Positions 1 through 11,310 of a stretch of 64,000 nt of DNA are shown here, in pieces. This DNA comes from Hondaea fermentalgiana (lineage: Eukaryota > Sar > Bigyra > Thraustochytrida > Thraustochytriidae), in contig NPFB01000003.1 of the NCBI GenBank assembly GCA_014084085.1, positions 11,576 through 75,575 of the forward strand. The letters run 5' to 3'. Made by a program: the position numbers and the translations under genes. Numbering within the stretch: the stretch's first letter is position 1; each line of letters begins with the position of its first letter. The notes below the pieces were generated by a model. It saw nothing but the letters and a program-made list of their open reading frames with translations, was not told the origin of the DNA and did no database searches.

Positions 1-66
1 GAGGAGGTCGGTGCCGAGACCGCCGAGGGCGAGGGCGAGGAGGCCGAGTACGGCGAGGAGTACTAA
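1..66 (+). CDS. Alpha-tubulin, C-terminal end (partial)
   Basis: The window opens inside a coding frame of 21 codons ending in TAA at 64-66. It reads EEVGAETAEGEGEEAEYGEEY, the acidic tail of alpha-tubulin with the terminal EEY that is the substrate of detyrosination. The tail lies on the microtubule surface and binds motors and MAPs. Only the tail is visible; the body of the gene lies to the left. The penultimate acidic residues and final Tyr suggest a standard detyrosinatable isotype. No intron interrupts the visible part. Confidence 0.93.
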   Translation, partial: EEVGAETAEGEGEEAEYGEEY

Positions 67-824
67 GCGAGCACAAATGCTCTGGGGCTTCAGCTCGCGA
101 GGATATGATGCCAATCTTGGCTTTTTTGGTATGCTGGTACACGGAATTGGCTGTGTCTACGTGGCCGTCTCCCAACATGAGACGTGTCTCGATAGACCGC
201 TTCCGGTTAGTATGGTTCGCCGAAGCCATGGGTCATTGTCCCTGTCGCTGCTGCTGCTACCCGACATTATCGCTTGTCCGCTCTTCTCCTCGAAATCTGA
301 ACGCGAAGAAGAAAAGGGAAATTTTAAAAAGGTCAAAATCATTTTTGCATTCTGCAACACGTTTGTTACATCCCATCGGTGGGGTCTTTTCGTAAATGTA
401 TCATGTCATGAACGGAACAAGCAAGTATGTTACATGCGACACTCTACGTACGTGAAGGAAAAGAGTCGTGTAGCTTAGTTGCCTTCACATCAGTCTTGTC
501 AAAGGACTTATTATAGATCCAACGTGTACGCATAAAACTAGGTGCTTACATTTGTGCTCGAGCAAGTGATCGACCTTGCGCTAACCTTTACGCAGATGTT
601 TAAGTTAAAAACGCCTGTGAAGATTTGCGGTGTCAAGGTGGGTGTTGGCCCGAAAACCCAACTACAAATTAGTAGTATGCAAGAGAAAATAATCGGAAAC
701 TCTCTTCTTCTTCTTCTTCTTCTTCTTCATCTTCTTCGTCGTCTTTTTCTTCTTCTTCATCTTCATCTTCATCGTCTTCTTCGTCTTTTTCTTCTTCTTC
801 GCTTACGTTTCCTTTGAAACAAAC
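67..824. other. Intergenic, convergent 3' ends; TTC-rich repeat
   Basis: This spacer lies between the 3' ends of alpha-tubulin and the MINDY-type gene. The only clear structure is an imperfect TTC/TCA/TCG tract at about 701-801, just beyond the stop of the minus-strand gene, where it would fall in the 3' UTR. I see no convincing gene; the short frames here have no protein-like composition. Confidence 0.7.
701..801. repeat. Imperfect (TTC)n microsatellite
   Basis: About 100 bp of TTC triplets interrupted by TCA, TCG and TTT, directly downstream (on the minus strand) of the MINDY-type stop codon. The polypyrimidine/polypurine asymmetry is complete, so the transcript of the minus gene would carry a GAA-rich 3' UTR segment. 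Confidence 0.85.
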
Positions 825-2363
825 TTATGCGCTTGGCATCTTGCCCTCATTGCACTCCACCGTGCAGTCTGGCCACTTTGTCTGGAGCAGCGACACGAGC
901 TTGGGGGCATGCCGTCTGTTCATCTTGCGCTGCCACTCAAGCGGAAGCTCGTCAAAATGAAGCCAGAGCGAGTACCCAGCATCTGCACGAGTTTGTCCAC
1001 AGGACTGACACACCGTCGTGCCAGCCTCGTTCTGCCCAAAGCACATGGTCTCAAAGCGCGTTCTGTAGCAGGAGGCACATCGCCACGGCTCACCGGTCGC
1101 AGGTTCATTCTCCGAGCTCAAGGTGAAAATAACCGGGGCAGGCATGCTGGCCGGCCGATCCGGGCCCTTGACAGAAGGATCGTCGACAGCAAGAACTGCT
1201 TCAAATCGCCACTCCTGCCATTCTTCCGGCTTGGCCGCCTTGTCATCAGGATGAGCCTGCACAATATCCTCAATTTCGCCAACAGCAGGCTTAAAGTAAG
1301 CCTCCTGATGCTGTTCCGGCGCAGGCTCGGCCTCCTTGTCTCCGCGAATCGTAATATGCGCCATGCGCGGGCCCGCAGGAGGAAGACCGTTGAACTGCCA
1401 CAACTCCAGAGGCGGCTTGTACGTGTCAAGAGGCGTCTCGCTGAAGAGCACCGTAAAGTGGTCTCCGCCGTGCAAAACCCAAACAGGATGCGCCGGTTTC
1501 TTGAGCTGGTCGTGCACAGGAATGCCGCTTTCCAGCTCGCTAAAGCTGAGTAGACCGACGCCCGACGGAACTTCGAGATCGACCTTGCCACCTCCAAGAG
1601 CATAGGCTCCAACGTTGCCAACGCAACGCCCGGCAAGCAAGAGCAAAAGGAGCTCGCTTGTACAAAGCTGATTCGGGCCTACAATGAGTGGAAGCTCGCC
1701 ACCGCCCATGAGAACCTCCTGTTGCGTTTGTTCCACGCCGTGCGAGAGCACGCAGCTGCAGAGGAGCACCTCCAGAAATCCTTTACTTGCGTAGTCTTCC
1801 ATGTGGTCATGGACAAATGTCTCGACCTGATCGAGCTTGACACTTTTCGTGTCCATGGACTCGTGTTTGGCGCCGGCACGCCACAAGCACATTGTGGCCT
1901 CGCTCTTTCCAGAAGATTCTGTGCAGCGAGCAATGACGGTTGACACGATGTGGGCGTACTCTTCGTCGCTCACGGGCTCTTTTGGATCGAGCACGGCGCT
2001 GCCGCGCTCAAGTCTGCTTGCCACGACTAGGGCTTCCAGGGCAGCGAGGACTCCGCATGGGCCGTTTTTTACTTGAGTAATGCCCACGCCGTTCTCGTAC
2101 CAGTCGAGCGCTTGTTGCGTCCATGCTTCTGCAGGCTTTTCCCCACCAAAAAGCACCTGGGTGAGCTCGAAATCGCGTAGATACTCCGGACCCGATGCGC
2201 CTCCACTCTGGCCCGCCGCACCTGCGCCTCCGCCGCCACCGCCGTCGCCCATCATCGAAAAGTATAGGTTCACGGCGCCCTCAACGTCGCCGCCGGCCAT
2301 GTCGAGGAACCCCTGTGCCTCCTCGGCCGACATGCCCGTCATACTCTGCAGTTGGTCCGCCAT
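825..2363 (-). CDS. MINDY-3/4-type deubiquitinase (FAM188 family) with N-terminal UBA-like domain
   Basis: A single-exon frame of 512 residues from the ATG at 2363; the open frame extends upstream only from a non-ATG codon. MINDY enzymes are cysteine proteases that trim polyubiquitin, with a K48 preference in studied members. The active-site block NGPCGVLAALEAL holds the nucleophile (Cys103). The block HGGDHFTVLFSE holds the catalytic His (about His302). Residues 1-45 (SMTGMSAEEAQGFLDMAGGDVEGAVNLYF) form a UBA-like helix bundle as seen in UBX/FAF proteins, presumably to bind ubiquitin. A CxxC...CxxC knuckle near residue 440 (WRCASC, then CQSC) is followed by the family's C-terminal segment (PKLVSLLQTKWPDCTV). 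It diverges from the NBR1-like gene. The assignment rests on motif recognition; MINDY-3 and MINDY-4 are not separated here. Confidence 0.82.
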   Translation of the reverse strand: MADQLQSMTGMSAEEAQGFLDMAGGDVEGAVNLYFSMMGDGGGGGGAGAAGQSGGASGPEYLRDFELTQVLFGGEKPAEAWTQQALDWYENGVGITQVKNGPCGVLAALEALVVASRLERGSAVLDPKEPVSDEEYAHIVSTVIARCTESSGKSEATMCLWRAGAKHESMDTKSVKLDQVETFVHDHMEDYASKGFLEVLLCSCVLSHGVEQTQQEVLMGGGELPLIVGPNQLCTSELLLLLLAGRCVGNVGAYALGGGKVDLEVPSGVGLLSFSELESGIPVHDQLKKPAHPVWVLHGGDHFTVLFSETPLDTYKPPLELWQFNGLPPAGPRMAHITIRGDKEAEPAPEQHQEAYFKPAVGEIEDIVQAHPDDKAAKPEEWQEWRFEAVLAVDDPSVKGPDRPASMPAPVIFTLSSENEPATGEPWRCASCYRTRFETMCFGQNEAGTTVCQSCGQTRADAGYSLWLHFDELPLEWQRKMNRRHAPKLVSLLQTKWPDCTVECNEGKMPSA

Positions 2364-3623
2364 CGTGCTTCCGGCTCCTTCCTTGCGCGTCTCCACGCAA
2401 GCACGTACGCAGTCGCTCTCTCCGCGTTCGTGGATCTACGAGGGTCGTTGTCGTTTGGCTGTCTGCGAGCGCTGCTCCAGCTACAACAAGAGCGGCGGCG
2501 GCTCGGAGCCTTCGTGACTTTCTCAGTTTCGGACACTCACGTCCGCGGTTTTAGACAGCGATCTTGTCCGAAACTCAAGAGCGCGCACAAACAAAAGAAC
2601 GATAAGAGAACGGCAGCCGCCAGAACTCGAAATTAGCAAGAGGCTGCGTTCTTCTGCTTGGACTTCATGAAATGACCCCTAGACCGAGTATCCACCTTTA
2701 AACTTTGTCTGCAGGCAAAAGTTCTCCGGGGTTTAGATAAGAACTCCTCTCTCCGATCCGGAAAGACACCAAAAACCCCGTTGCGGCTTTCTTTTTGCCC
2801 CAGTGGAAATTTGGCGTCAGGAGGGCGCGGAAAGTTCTTTGCTCGTAGTATTCCCTCCAGAAAAACGTGTCCCATAGGGAGAGGTGCCGATCAGCCCCCT
2901 CGCTCCACTGCACACTCTCTCAACCTAGATCTGCCCAGTGGTACACTGGCCTTCTTGGGAGACAAAACCCTGATCGATCCTCCGCCACTCTCCCACAGTA
3001 GAGTACCGCACCGGTTCCAGGGAGGTTCCTCGTCCGGCCGTGCGCGGAGAGGAGCACTTGCAGGCGCGCGATATGCCCTTTGCGCGGGGCAAAGGTTCAC
3101 TTCGGGGGCCGCGCGAGAGTGTCGCTACCTTCTACCCCGGGCAGCCTGGCTGGTCATCTCGAAGTAGTGAGCGCGACCGAGACGAGAACCTGCAAGCGAG
3201 GAGGCGGCAGGCGGAAAGGCGCAGCAGACCCGATCCGAGACTCGCCGCCGCCGCCCCAGCCCGCCCGGCCGCACGCGCAGGCGCGCCGCTCCCCCAGCCC
3301 GCCTCCGCCCCCGCGCGCAGACGCGCAGCCCGCAGACCCCGAGCAGCAGCTCCCACGCGCAAGGCGCGTCGGTGGAGCGCGGTCGAGGTCGCGAGCTCGT
3401 GCGTCTTGCGCGTCGAGGCGTCGAGGCGCTCTTCCTTGGCGCAGGCAGGAAGAGCAGGGCCCGAGGAGAGCGGCAGCTAGAGCAGCAGCAGCAGCAAGGC
3501 TTGGAGAGTGGCGCACGAGAAAAGAGAGAGACTTTGAAGAAGTAGACGAAGCCATCGACGGCGGCGACTTTGAGACGTTCTCCGCTCTTTTGTTCCAGGT
3601 GCATATCAATAAAGAGGAGGAAA
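2364..3623. promoter_or_regulatory. Divergent promoter region, MINDY-type / NBR1-like
   Basis: These 1.26 kb separate two divergently transcribed starts and must hold both promoters. The left part (to about 3000) is of mixed composition. The part from 3020 to 3480 is very GC- and CpG-rich and becomes AGC/GAG repetitive before the NBR1-like start. I recognise no TATA box or named element. Open frames here have the Ala/Arg/Pro-rich composition of chance frames in GC-rich DNA. Confidence 0.55.
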
Positions 3624-5349
3624 ATGATGGCGAGTTCCGCAGACGTCAAGAGCGAGGCCGGCGGCCAGGGCGAGGAGGACAACCGCTCGCGTGCGATGAG
3701 CTCGGCAGCGAGCACGGCGTCCGATGGCGACGACGGCTTCCTCATGGTCGAGTCCTATCCGGAGAGTGTCAATGATGCACAGGAGCAAGACGCCGCGAGC
3801 CAAGGAAATTTCGAGGCCGAAGCGATTGTCAAGAACAATACCATCGACGAGGGCGCCGAGGGTGAGTCTGAGTCTGAGTCTGCCTCTGCGTGCGAAGAGG
3901 AAGGCGAGAACAAGCTGCAAGACAACGAATGCAGTGCTGCGGTGCGCGAATCCGAGCAGGGTCGCGACGGGGAACAACCAGCTCAAGTGGAATCTGCCTC
4001 GGTAGAGGAAGCCGCTGCCCCGCTTCCAGTCGAGGAGGACTCGCTTTCCATCGCTTTCTCGGAGGAGTCGTACTCCCATCCCATCGACGCTGAAGCACTT
4101 GCCAGTCCCAGTGTCGACATCGACGCCAATGAGGCGAAGGATGCCTTCGCCGTGGACGCCGCCTCGGACATGGCCATCAAGAACGTTCTGGCGATGCTTG
4201 CTCGTCTTGCCGAGCTCACTGTCGACCCGTCCAGCGAGGTCGACGCGGGACTCATGAACGCTCTCATGGACCTTGCCTCGAAGCGTCACGTGGTTGAGGC
4301 AGTTCAATCGTTTCTGAGCCTTCCCGTCTTGTGCAACGCTATCACGGCCGGTGCCTCGGCCGGCTCGTTCGAGAAAGGCGTCGTTGACAATCTTGCTGAC
4401 CTTCTCATGGGCCTGGCAGACTTGACGTACCGCGCCCCTGAGCTTGCAGCGATCACACCGGCTGCGTTCGCCAAGCTCGTAAGCACTGTGCGTACGCGTG
4501 ACCAAAAGGTCGCTTCCGCTACCGTTGCCCCCGTTCTCGCAGCGCAGGATGACATCAAGGAGCCTGCTCCGCAGGCGGATGCTGCCGTACAGGCGCAGGA
4601 GAAGACCCCTCCCGTCGGGGTCTTTCACCGCCACATTGTGTGCGATGGCTGCAATACCCTCGAGAAGCAAAAGGCCTCGGCTGACAATGGACATCGCTCG
4701 AACGGTTGCATCGTTGGCATTCGCTGGAAGAGCGCCATTACTGAAGACTTTGATCTGTGCTCAACGTGCGAGGGCACCGGGGACTTTGAGGAGAAGCATG
4801 GCCCCTTTCTCAAGATCACTGAGCCCAAGAAGGCCCCTCGCGAGCTTGTTGTGGTTCTGCGCGAAGATGGCTCTTCCAGCGGCGGTGCCACGGGCGCGTC
4901 CAGTGCTCATCGTTGCCGTGGTCGTGGCCGCCGTCGCCACAACCATATGGGCGGCCTTTTCCGCCGCCTTCAGCAGCAGCAGCAGCAGCAGCAGCAGCAA
5001 AAGGAAAAGGAAGACAAGCAAGCCTCGGAGAACGAGGCCAAGCTTCTGTGCCCCTCTGGATCCCATCCGCTGCAGCGTTTCTGCGCTTCGATCGGGTACA
5101 CTTGCGACATTTGCGAGGAGTCGCCCGGCTTTGGGCAGCCCATGTATGGCTGTCGCCAGTGCAACTGGGACATTTGTCTCGTGTGCTCTGATCACCAGTA
5201 TGCGCAATCTCTTGCCATGGGCGGCGCTTCGTCGAAGAATGCTGCTGACGTACAGCAGGTTCAGCCGGAGCAAATGCCGCAGGAGGATGAGCCCAAGGTG
5301 GAAACGCAGCAAATGCCACAGCATGAACCCCAGGCGGAACAAGTACAAG

Positions 5350-5393
<44 letters not shown>

Positions 5394-5897
5394 GTTATCT
5401 CTCTTGCATACCCGCCTCCTTCGCCTCTGCCGTCTGCGGCTCGTCCCCTTGCCAAGTTTCTCGCCGATATGAGCGTTCCCGACGGCACGGTTTTGCCTGC
5501 GGGCAAACGCTTCGTCAAGACTTGGCGTATCGCGAACCCGTCCGCGGACCAGGCTTGGCCCGATGACGTGCGTCTCGTCTGCGTGGGGGGAAGCCGCATG
5601 GAGGGTCCCGACGAGGGCGTCCCCGTGGCGCAGCTTCGCGAGCAGTCCGCTGCCGATCTCAGCGTCGAGCTCGTGGCTCCCGCTGAAAGTGGTCGCTACG
5701 TTGGCTACTGGCGTCTCATGAGCGGCGGTCAGCGCTTTGGCCACCGTCTGTGGATCGACATCACCGTCGTGCGCAAGTGGGACGAACAGCTTCGCGCCTT
5801 GGCCGAGATGGGATTCCATGCGGACCAGGACCTCCTCGCGATCCTCGACGAAGAGGACGGCGATCTCGATGTCGTCATCCCCCGCCTCTGCTGCTAA
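3624..5897 (+). CDS. NBR1-like selective autophagy receptor: two ZZ zinc fingers, FW (NBR1) domain, UBA
   Basis: A single-exon frame of 757 residues. The chosen start is the ATGATG at 3624 (AAAATGATGGCG context); the upstream extension has no ATG. NBR1-type receptors bind ubiquitinated cargo through a UBA and ATG8 through a LIR motif. The visible order is: acidic low-complexity N-terminus; a possible LIR core FLMV at residues 39-42 after two Asp; a ZZ finger at about 332-400 (VCDGC...CSTC, HGPF); a Gln run; a second Cys-rich ZZ-like finger at about 473-530 (TCDIC...CRQCNWDICLVC); a second Gln run (5352-5393); the FW domain at about 610-716 (TWRIANPS, GYWRLMS); and a C-terminal UBA (LRALAEMGF). 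No PB1 domain is apparent at the N-terminus, unlike animal and plant NBR1. Confidence 0.85.
4971..5000 (+). repeat. CAG/CAA run encoding polyglutamine (first)
   Basis: About ten CAG/CAA codons between the two zinc fingers of the NBR1-like protein. It is a likely length-variable linker. A second run of about fourteen codons lies at 5352-5393 before the FW domain. Confidence 0.9.
5352..5393 (+). repeat. CAG run encoding polyglutamine (second)
   Basis: An almost pure CAG tract in frame in the NBR1-like gene, in a Gln/Glu-rich linker before the FW domain. Pure CAG tracts are prone to length change, so the protein length may differ between strains or haplotypes. Confidence 0.9.
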
Positions 5898-7837
<1,940 letters not shown>

Positions 7838-8145
7838 GTGGCTTGCAGTGGCAGTCGAGTCTACGGGCGAGCGAAACTCATCTTTTATCAAGAGTCGATC
7901 AGCCCGCCAGTCACCTGGGTAGCAGACCAAATCAGATTTATTTTGCGCTTCTTCGTCTCCGCCCCTTGTCTGATGTTTTTATGGCCCTTGGCTTATGCTT
8001 GCTTTTTTTTCTTACTTTAATCCTATCGAAGCAGGGCAAAACCCGCGCACATGTTTTGTTGTCAAGCTCTCAACACTGCGAACCAAAAAACGCCACAATA
8101 ATTCTGTTGTTCATGATATACATACCGCTCGAGCTGAGCTTACAC
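7838..8145. other. Short convergent intergenic region
   Basis: 3' UTRs of the sulfhydrylase (plus) and the unknown basic protein (minus). The sequence is relatively T-rich at 7930-8030. I see no gene or repeat. Confidence 0.6.
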
Positions 8146-8931
8146 TCACCATAGGCTCAGGTCAATACATGGCGTTGACGCTCGACTTGCACTATCCGAG
8201 TCAGACGCCGTGTGCAATTCGGAGCGCGAACTTGCCTCCCGCATTTCCCATTGCGAACTTGCCGCACTGCTTTCTCGAGTGCGTGGGACAGCAGGAAATT
8301 CCAAACACTCCGCGCTGCTGCCATTGCAATTGCTGCTGCTCACAGTAAGAACCGGGAGTGAGGGCTCCACAGTTTCATTTATTGAAGGCGGAGTAAGTCC
8401 TGACGATGCAGAATCAGGCTCTGCAGATGGCGGCATCTTCTGATGAGAGCGCTCGTGCATGTTTCTGCGAGTTGCTGCTTTCGCAACAGCAATTTTACCT
8501 TCAGAAACCAAACCCTCCTGATTCTTTTGCCGGGCCTGAAGACGGTCACGACCGCGCTGCGCCAGAATATCGCGTCGTCTTTGCCGCCGCAAAGCTGCCT
8601 CTTTATCCTCGCGCAGACGGCGCGCGTACGTAATAGATTTTTGCCGGCGAGCGATTCGGTGGGCACGTGAGTCTTCGACCCGTGCGCTCTCACGAGCAAA
8701 AGGCCCGCTGAGAGGAGGCAGCCGAGTCCTTCTTCGTGTTGGCGAGTCTTTTTGCGGCGATTTTGTGGCTAGAGTACTCTTCACATTGGCGAGGTTTCTA
8801 TAATGTGACTTGAGCATGTTGTCATGCTCCCAGGTTTGCTGCTTGGCGCTAATGAAGCCCGCCGCGTTACTTGCGTGCGCGTGTCCGCCTCGCCAGTGAC
8901 CTGCATCGCCTCGCGCTCTTAGCCCGCTCAT
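8146..8931 (-). CDS. Hypothetical basic protein with Arg/Lys-rich helical middle
   Basis: 261 residues from the ATG at 8931 (MSGLRARGDAG) to TGA. I do not recognise the family. An N-terminal segment (QQTWEHDNMLKSHYRNLANVKSTLATKSP) is followed by a strongly basic, probably coiled-coil stretch at about 95-160 (ARRLREDKEAALRRQRRRDILAQRGRDRL) and a Ser/Thr-rich, probably disordered C-terminal half. The W...H...L..VK..L.TK.P spacing faintly recalls the start of the Hemingway/CFAP97 ciliary domain, but the rest of that domain is not visible. It diverges from the TKL kinase gene. Coding status is supported by frame length and amino-acid variety rather than homology. Confidence 0.55.
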   Translation of the reverse strand: MSGLRARGDAGHWRGGHAHASNAAGFISAKQQTWEHDNMLKSHYRNLANVKSTLATKSPQKDSPTRRRTRLPPLSGPFARESARVEDSRAHRIARRQKSITYARRLREDKEAALRRQRRRDILAQRGRDRLQARQKNQEGLVSEGKIAVAKAATRRNMHERSHQKMPPSAEPDSASSGLTPPSINETVEPSLPVLTVSSSNCNGSSAECLEFPAVPRTRESSAASSQWEMREASSRSELHTASDSDSASRASTPCIDLSLW

Positions 8932-9610
8932 GAGCAACGTCGCAATGATCGGCGCATCGACGCCGGCGAGGGCTTGAGGCAGAGCTCTGTGGACAGAGCA
9001 CCACGGACGGAACAGAGTAATGGACGCTAGCTGCAGCCCCCTCGAATCTCATTGGCAAGCAGCGCATCGGCAGTCAATGAGTCGCTGATAGTATGGAAGA
9101 ATCTTTCAAATACATTCTTGGGACATTGCCAAAGTTTATTGCTCGCCGAAAGATCCGTTCCAACGGCTTTATGTAGTGCGATGCTGTCGAAGTGGTCAAA
9201 TTGCGCAGCTCGACACGAGCTGCCTCGTGATAGCATGCGGAGCACTGTTGGGGAAGGGGGGGGGGGGGGGGAGAGAGAGAGGGAGTGGGCGAGAAGAAAG
9301 GAAGGCAGGAAGGGAGGAATTTTTCCTGCCGAGTAGGTGCTTCGCCAGCCAAAGTGGCCGGCTGATCGAGCGGTGCGTTGCAGTGCAGTGCAGTTCAGAG
9401 CAGTACAGTGCAGATTAGTGCAAGGCGGTGCATTCGTGTACTGAGTTAGCCCTTGTGACGAGGGCCATTGCAAGCTCGCACGCAGTCAGTCAGTCGTCGT
9501 TCATGCGGATGTGAAAAGGGGAAAAGGAAGGTGAAAGAGGGAGAAAGAAGGCGCCGACAGCGCAGTGCCCGATTCGGGGCACGAGCTGGGTCGAGCGCAC
9601 CGTCGACAGG
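8932..9610. promoter_or_regulatory. Divergent promoter region with poly-G/GA tract and GTGCA-type repeats
   Basis: 679 bp between two divergent starts. It contains a run of 16 G followed by (GA)5 at 9256-9282, GAAGGAAGGCAGG purine repeats to about 9330, and a GTGCAGTGCAGT-type imperfect pentamer region at 9372-9432. No protein gene is supported. Confidence 0.6.
9256..9282. repeat. Poly-G (16) followed by (GA)n
   Basis: Sixteen consecutive G residues then GA dinucleotides in the divergent promoter. Such a tract can form G-quadruplex-like structure and is also error-prone in sequencing, so its length should be treated with caution. Confidence 0.9.
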
Positions 9611-10822
9611 ATGGCGTCCACCTCGCCACCGTCGGCAGCGGAGGTCGGCTGCGAAGAAAGCTCTTGCATGGTGGAGCAGTCGATCTTCGCGGCCACGGCA
9701 GCTGTTCTGGCGCTCAGCATTGCGCTTGGTCTTCTATTCATCGTCAAACAACGCCGCAGACTGAGGCTCGTGCGTGATCTGGACAAAGCGATGCTTCGGC
9801 AACAGGGTATAACAGATGCCATGAGCAGAAATAGCCTCGAGACAGCAGAGTCTCTCAAGAAGGGGGGCAATACCGCGTCTCTGAACGAGCCGCAGCGGCA
9901 GAAGCTACCCTGGGAAATTCGATTTCCCGAAATCAAACTTCAAGAAAGGGTTGCCTATGGAACATCCGGGGCCGTGTGGAAGGGCCAGTGGATGGACATG
10001 ACGGTCGCAGTAAAAATTCCTCACGAAGGCATTTCCGAGCTGCTGCGCCAAAGCTTTATCGACGAGGCCTTTATGATGTCCAAGCTCCACCACCCAAACA
10101 TTGTCATTTTCTATGGCGCGTGCCTCAGCAAAGACAATCTTGCACTTGTTCTCGAGTTTCTCGAACGAGGCAGCATGCACGACTTTTTGAAGAATGAGAG
10201 CGAAAAGGTCGATTTCTCCATGCTGCATCACTTTGCCACCGACATTGCTCGAGGAATGAAGTACCTTCACCAGCGGTGTTCCATCATTCAGCGCGACTTG
10301 AAGCCTCGTAATCTGCTCATTGATGAGGCGTACAATGTCAAAATTTGCGATTTTGGTCTCTCCAAACACATGAACGTCAAGGAGGAAGGGCTCACTGCAT
10401 GTGGAACGCCCTACTGGACTGCGCCAGAGGTGATTCTTGGGGAGGAGTACAATAATAAGGCTGACGTTTTCAGCTATGCCATCATTCTATGGGAGCTCAT
10501 CACTCGTGAGGAGCCGTACAGTGGACTACCTGGCCTCGAAGTGGCCATCAAGGTTGCGAACGAGGGTCTACGACCTCGAATTCCCAAATTTTGCCCAGAA
10601 CCCATTGCAGCTCTCATTGAAGAGTGCTGGCAGCATGATTCGGAGCTCCGGCCTTCATTTGGAGAGATCTTAGAAAGGCTTTTGGAAATCAAAAAGAGTG
10701 AGGCGGAACAGGGCTTGCTCAAGTCTTCAGCTTCGCCGGATCTGGACGCCTCGCGTGCGACGCTGGCGTCAAACGAAAGCAACAAGAGCGAAGCACAGGC
10801 TCGAGAGGCCGAGGCGCCGTAG
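9611..10822 (+). CDS. Membrane-anchored TKL-type Ser/Thr protein kinase
   Basis: 403 residues, single exon, ATG at 9611. Residues 23-45 (SIFAATAAVLALSIALGLLFIV) form one transmembrane segment followed by basic residues, giving a short N-terminal extracellular or lumenal tail and a cytosolic kinase. The kinase domain spans about 105-370: Gly loop AYGTSGAVWKG, ATP lysine Lys135 (AVKIP), catalytic loop IIQRDLKPRN with Asp229, DFG at Asp247, activation-segment end GTPYWTAPEV, and subdomain XI RPSFGEILERL. The overall look is that of the TKL/MAP3K-like kinases abundant in protists. The HRD histidine is Gln (QRD), which is uncommon but compatible with activity. The C-terminal 35 residues are Ser/Ala/Glu-rich. 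Ligand and substrate cannot be told. Confidence 0.9.
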   Translation: MASTSPPSAAEVGCEESSCMVEQSIFAATAAVLALSIALGLLFIVKQRRRLRLVRDLDKAMLRQQGITDAMSRNSLETAESLKKGGNTASLNEPQRQKLPWEIRFPEIKLQERVAYGTSGAVWKGQWMDMTVAVKIPHEGISELLRQSFIDEAFMMSKLHHPNIVIFYGACLSKDNLALVLEFLERGSMHDFLKNESEKVDFSMLHHFATDIARGMKYLHQRCSIIQRDLKPRNLLIDEAYNVKICDFGLSKHMNVKEEGLTACGTPYWTAPEVILGEEYNNKADVFSYAIILWELITREEPYSGLPGLEVAIKVANEGLRPRIPKFCPEPIAALIEECWQHDSELRPSFGEILERLLEIKKSEAEQGLLKSSASPDLDASRATLASNESNKSEAQAREAEAP

Positions 10823-11310
10823 ACTAAATTGACTTAGCTTGCTGGCGGGGACTACGAATTGACAACTTATACATGGTCCCTTGAGCAGGAAAGGGGACAG
10901 GAATTCCGTAATATAAAGTTTGGCAAAATGGGATTTTCAAAACGTCACTTGAAGCAGATTGCCACCCCTGAGTCCAACCTGAATCTCGGTCCCACGAGAA
11001 GGTTTTGTCACGATGGATGCACCAAAGCTTGGCGTCGAAAAGATGGATTTTGCTCTTCTCTTTTCGTTTTCACTGCAAGGAAGAAAGATGTATGACGCCG
11101 TGCGCTTCAGCTGTGGCTTGAGAAGGCGCAGAGAGATCGCGAGGTGATCGTGCGCGTAATTCGGCCACCGACTGCTTCAAGGTCACTTACTGCTCATACC
11201 TTTGCTGTTCATGAGTACATTGACGCCAGACATTCCTGCACTCGCATCGCTTTGTGTCCCATACTCTATCTTTCTTTGTGTCTTTTTTAGCTATCGAAAT
11301 ATTTCTTTTT
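10823..11310. other. Convergent intergenic region
   Basis: Shared 3' region of the TKL kinase (plus) and the polytopic membrane protein (minus). No repeats, RNA genes or coding frames with protein-like composition were seen. Confidence 0.6.

Noticed and set aside
11..478. 155-residue frame beginning within the tubulin tail
   Set aside because: Out of frame with alpha-tubulin and in its 3' UTR; no protein-like composition.
3606..4694. 362-residue minus-strand frame under the NBR1-like gene
   Set aside because: Antisense of a recognised gene, Arg/Leu-rich with no motif.
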